DNA from: Candidatus Acetatifactor stercoripullorum
GTDB taxonomy: Bacteria; Bacillota; Clostridia; Lachnospirales; Lachnospiraceae
Length of the DNA: 42,477 nt
Reading direction: 5' to 3'
NCBI GenBank assembly: GCA_019114005.1
Contig: DXGH01000037.1
Location: 1 to 42,477 of the forward strand
Shown here: positions 41,387-42,477 of the stretch, in pieces
Layout of the letters: each line of letters begins with the position of its first letter
Numbering within the stretch: the first letter of the stretch is position 1
The notes under the pieces: model-generated
What the model saw: only the letters and a program-made list of their open reading frames with translations
Told to the model about the DNA's origin: nothing
Databases searched by the model: none
Translations under genes and position numbers: made by a program

Positions 41387-41405
41387 ACGTAACATTTGCA
41401 AGGGG
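41371..41405 (-). terminator. Terminator of the XRE/TPR gene remnant
   Basis: Perfect 11-bp arms CCCCTTGCAAA / TTTGCAAGGGG; the minus-strand product is followed by TTTTT. It lies 15 bases past the stop codon. Confidence 0.9.
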
Positions 41406-41419
41406 AAAATAACGTCCTT

Positions 41420-42361
41420 TCATTTTTTTAATTGTGCTATTATGTCTTCAAATTCCGAACCTTCGCGAAGGAATGTGTATTCCTCATTGTTTGCTAACTC
41501 GTCGGTGATTGTTTTTACCAGTTTACTGGAAAAAAATGTAGAACTGCTGCCATTGATATTACGATATAACCGGTAATCTTGCGTATTCCATTCTTTTTTC
41601 ATGGCAGGTAACATTTTTTGAAGAATAGACAGACTTCTACCCTTATCTTTTTTTACGAAAGCAAGCTGCAAATGGGCATTATAGCGCATCCACTCTGGAA
41701 AACAAAACTGGCGGGTAACGGCTTCATACATATCTGCAAAAAAGTCTGCATCCTTTTCCCGTTTTTCCTGTAATGCGATTTCCAGCATATTTACTAAAGC
41801 AATCTGTATCTCGGTCACACCTTTAAGTATCCGATGTTCCCAGATTTTTTCTACATCTTGGCATCGTCCCTGCCGTTGATAAAGGATAGCTAATTGTTCC
41901 TCTTTGTCTATTGTGGAAAACGGCAATGAATTTATCAGCTCCTCGGCCCTTGAAAAATCTTCTCGATTTCGTGCATAGGAAATCAACATACTGGTTGCGG
42001 TATCCCTTATTTCCGGAATTTCGCTTGTGGCTAAACGCTTGTAAAATGTTTCATATGTTTCCCTGTATTGCTCAGCTTCAGATACGTTGCAAAGATCAAG
42101 TGCTCCCTCTAAATAAAGAATGACCAAATATATCAATTTTTCACAGGTGGGATATTCATGTATTTTGTTGATTGCTTTTTGGAAAGCGGTATCATAGTCC
42201 TGCTCCTGGACCGTCTTATCCACTTCATTGACAAAATTTTCAATCTCTATATCTGTTAAATCGTCATTAAAGGACATTAACGTATTCAAGTCAATTTTAA
42301 GCAAACGTGCCAACGCTGGTAAAAGGGTTATATCAGGATAAGTGCTGCCCGTTTCCCTTAG
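41420..42361 (-). pseudogene. XRE/TPR-type regulator, 5' end (DNA-binding domain) lost
   Basis: The frame runs from about 42361 to 41420 with no proper start; an in-frame stop (TAA) precedes it at 42362-42364. Its first residues, LRETGSTYPDITLLPALARLLKIDLNTLMSF, are the last helix and connector of an XRE helix-turn-helix. About 280 residues of tetratricopeptide-like helices follow (ILYLEGALDLCNVSEAEQY, AILYQRQGRCQDVEKIWEH). A TTG at 42313 is open but has no ribosome site. Loss of the HTH coincides with the recombinase end at 42393, so insertion of a mobile element is the likely cause. Confidence 0.65.
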
Positions 42362-42392
42362 TTAAAGATATTGTTGGGTATCTCAAGATGTG

Positions 42393-42476
42393 TCATTCGA
42401 TTTTGCCGATAAAGCGGTAGAAGATTTCCACTTCCTGTTCCCGGCTTCCGTCCTCACTTTTGACCGCTTCATGGAC
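42393..42476 (-). CDS. C-terminus of a probable large serine recombinase (rest outside window)
   Basis: 27 codons in frame: VHEAVKSEDGSREQEVEIFYRFIGKI plus Glu and stop. The ending VEIFYRFIGKI with the preceding VHEAxK strand is typical of the DUF4368-type C-terminus of large serine recombinases from Tn4451-like and other clostridial mobile elements. The assignment rests on this short tail only. These genes usually sit at the element's end with the 3' side facing the attachment site, which matches the broken XRE gene 30 bases away. Confidence 0.5.
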   Translation of the reverse strand, partial: VHEAVKSEDGSREQEVEIFYRFIGKIE

Positions 42477-42477
42477 A

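Noticed and set aside
1..42477. tRNA, rRNA, tmRNA, SRP RNA or CRISPR arrays
   Set aside because: All gaps between genes were scanned by eye; no cloverleaf, conserved RNA core or regularly spaced repeat was found.

Overview
The window looks like a chromosomal segment of an anaerobic gut Firmicute, most likely a Lachnospiraceae-type butyrate producer. Reasons: a complete thl-crt-hbd-bcd-etfB-etfA set for acetyl-CoA to butyryl-CoA in the order usual for that family, a long-form hpf, ATP-dependent PEP carboxykinase, strong AGGAGG ribosome sites, TTGACA/TATAAT promoters and rho-independent terminators. Almost everything is on the minus strand. The only convincing plus-strand genes are the IS3 transposase, a MerR regulator, a LysR regulator and an SDR oxidoreductase. 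No rRNA, tRNA or CRISPR array was seen.

Left edge (1-4.5 kb) is an accessory, visibly more AT-rich zone full of damage. It holds the 3' part of an IS3-family transposase whose second catalytic Asp is Gly, an AbiEii-like nucleotidyltransferase truncated by that IS, and its translationally coupled winged-helix partner. A methyltransferase is fused by deletion to the tail of another gene, followed by a patatin C-terminus and an iron-type alcohol dehydrogenase with an internal deletion. An intact carboxymuconolactone decarboxylase-family gene (4.5-5.3 kb) faces a MerR gene; the promoter between them has the 19-bp spacer and central dyad typical of MerR control.

The core (6-31 kb) holds an EamA transporter with a long leader, an aldo/keto reductase-flavodoxin pair opposite a LysR gene, glycerate 2-kinase coupled to an AraC regulator, a DUF3829 lipoprotein and pckA. 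Next come an ibrB/ibrA pair (ParB-like protein plus PAPS-reductase-like PP-loop enzyme), a YkgJ protein, a GH43-like protein, mtnA and ybaK. The butyrate genes follow: thiolase has its own promoter and is separated from crt by a hairpin, and the run ends with a terminator after etfA. An M23 peptidase, hpf, a 570-bp gap with a DnaA-box cluster, an NlpC/P60 hydrolase with SH3 domains and trxB complete the core.

The right part (32-40 kb) is a co-directional cluster: DeoR-type regulator, two ABC exporter halves, an HD-domain hydrolase, and a 762-residue TPR/DUF4037 (nucleotidyltransferase-fold)/DUF4125 protein, then a small protein of unknown function. This is the best candidate for an undescribed multi-gene system. 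Beyond it lie a Nudix gene reduced by in-frame deletion to 59 codons, a DUF1848 protein, and at the right edge an XRE/TPR regulator whose 5' end is cut off next to the C-terminal codons of a probable large serine recombinase, which looks like the boundary of a mobile element.
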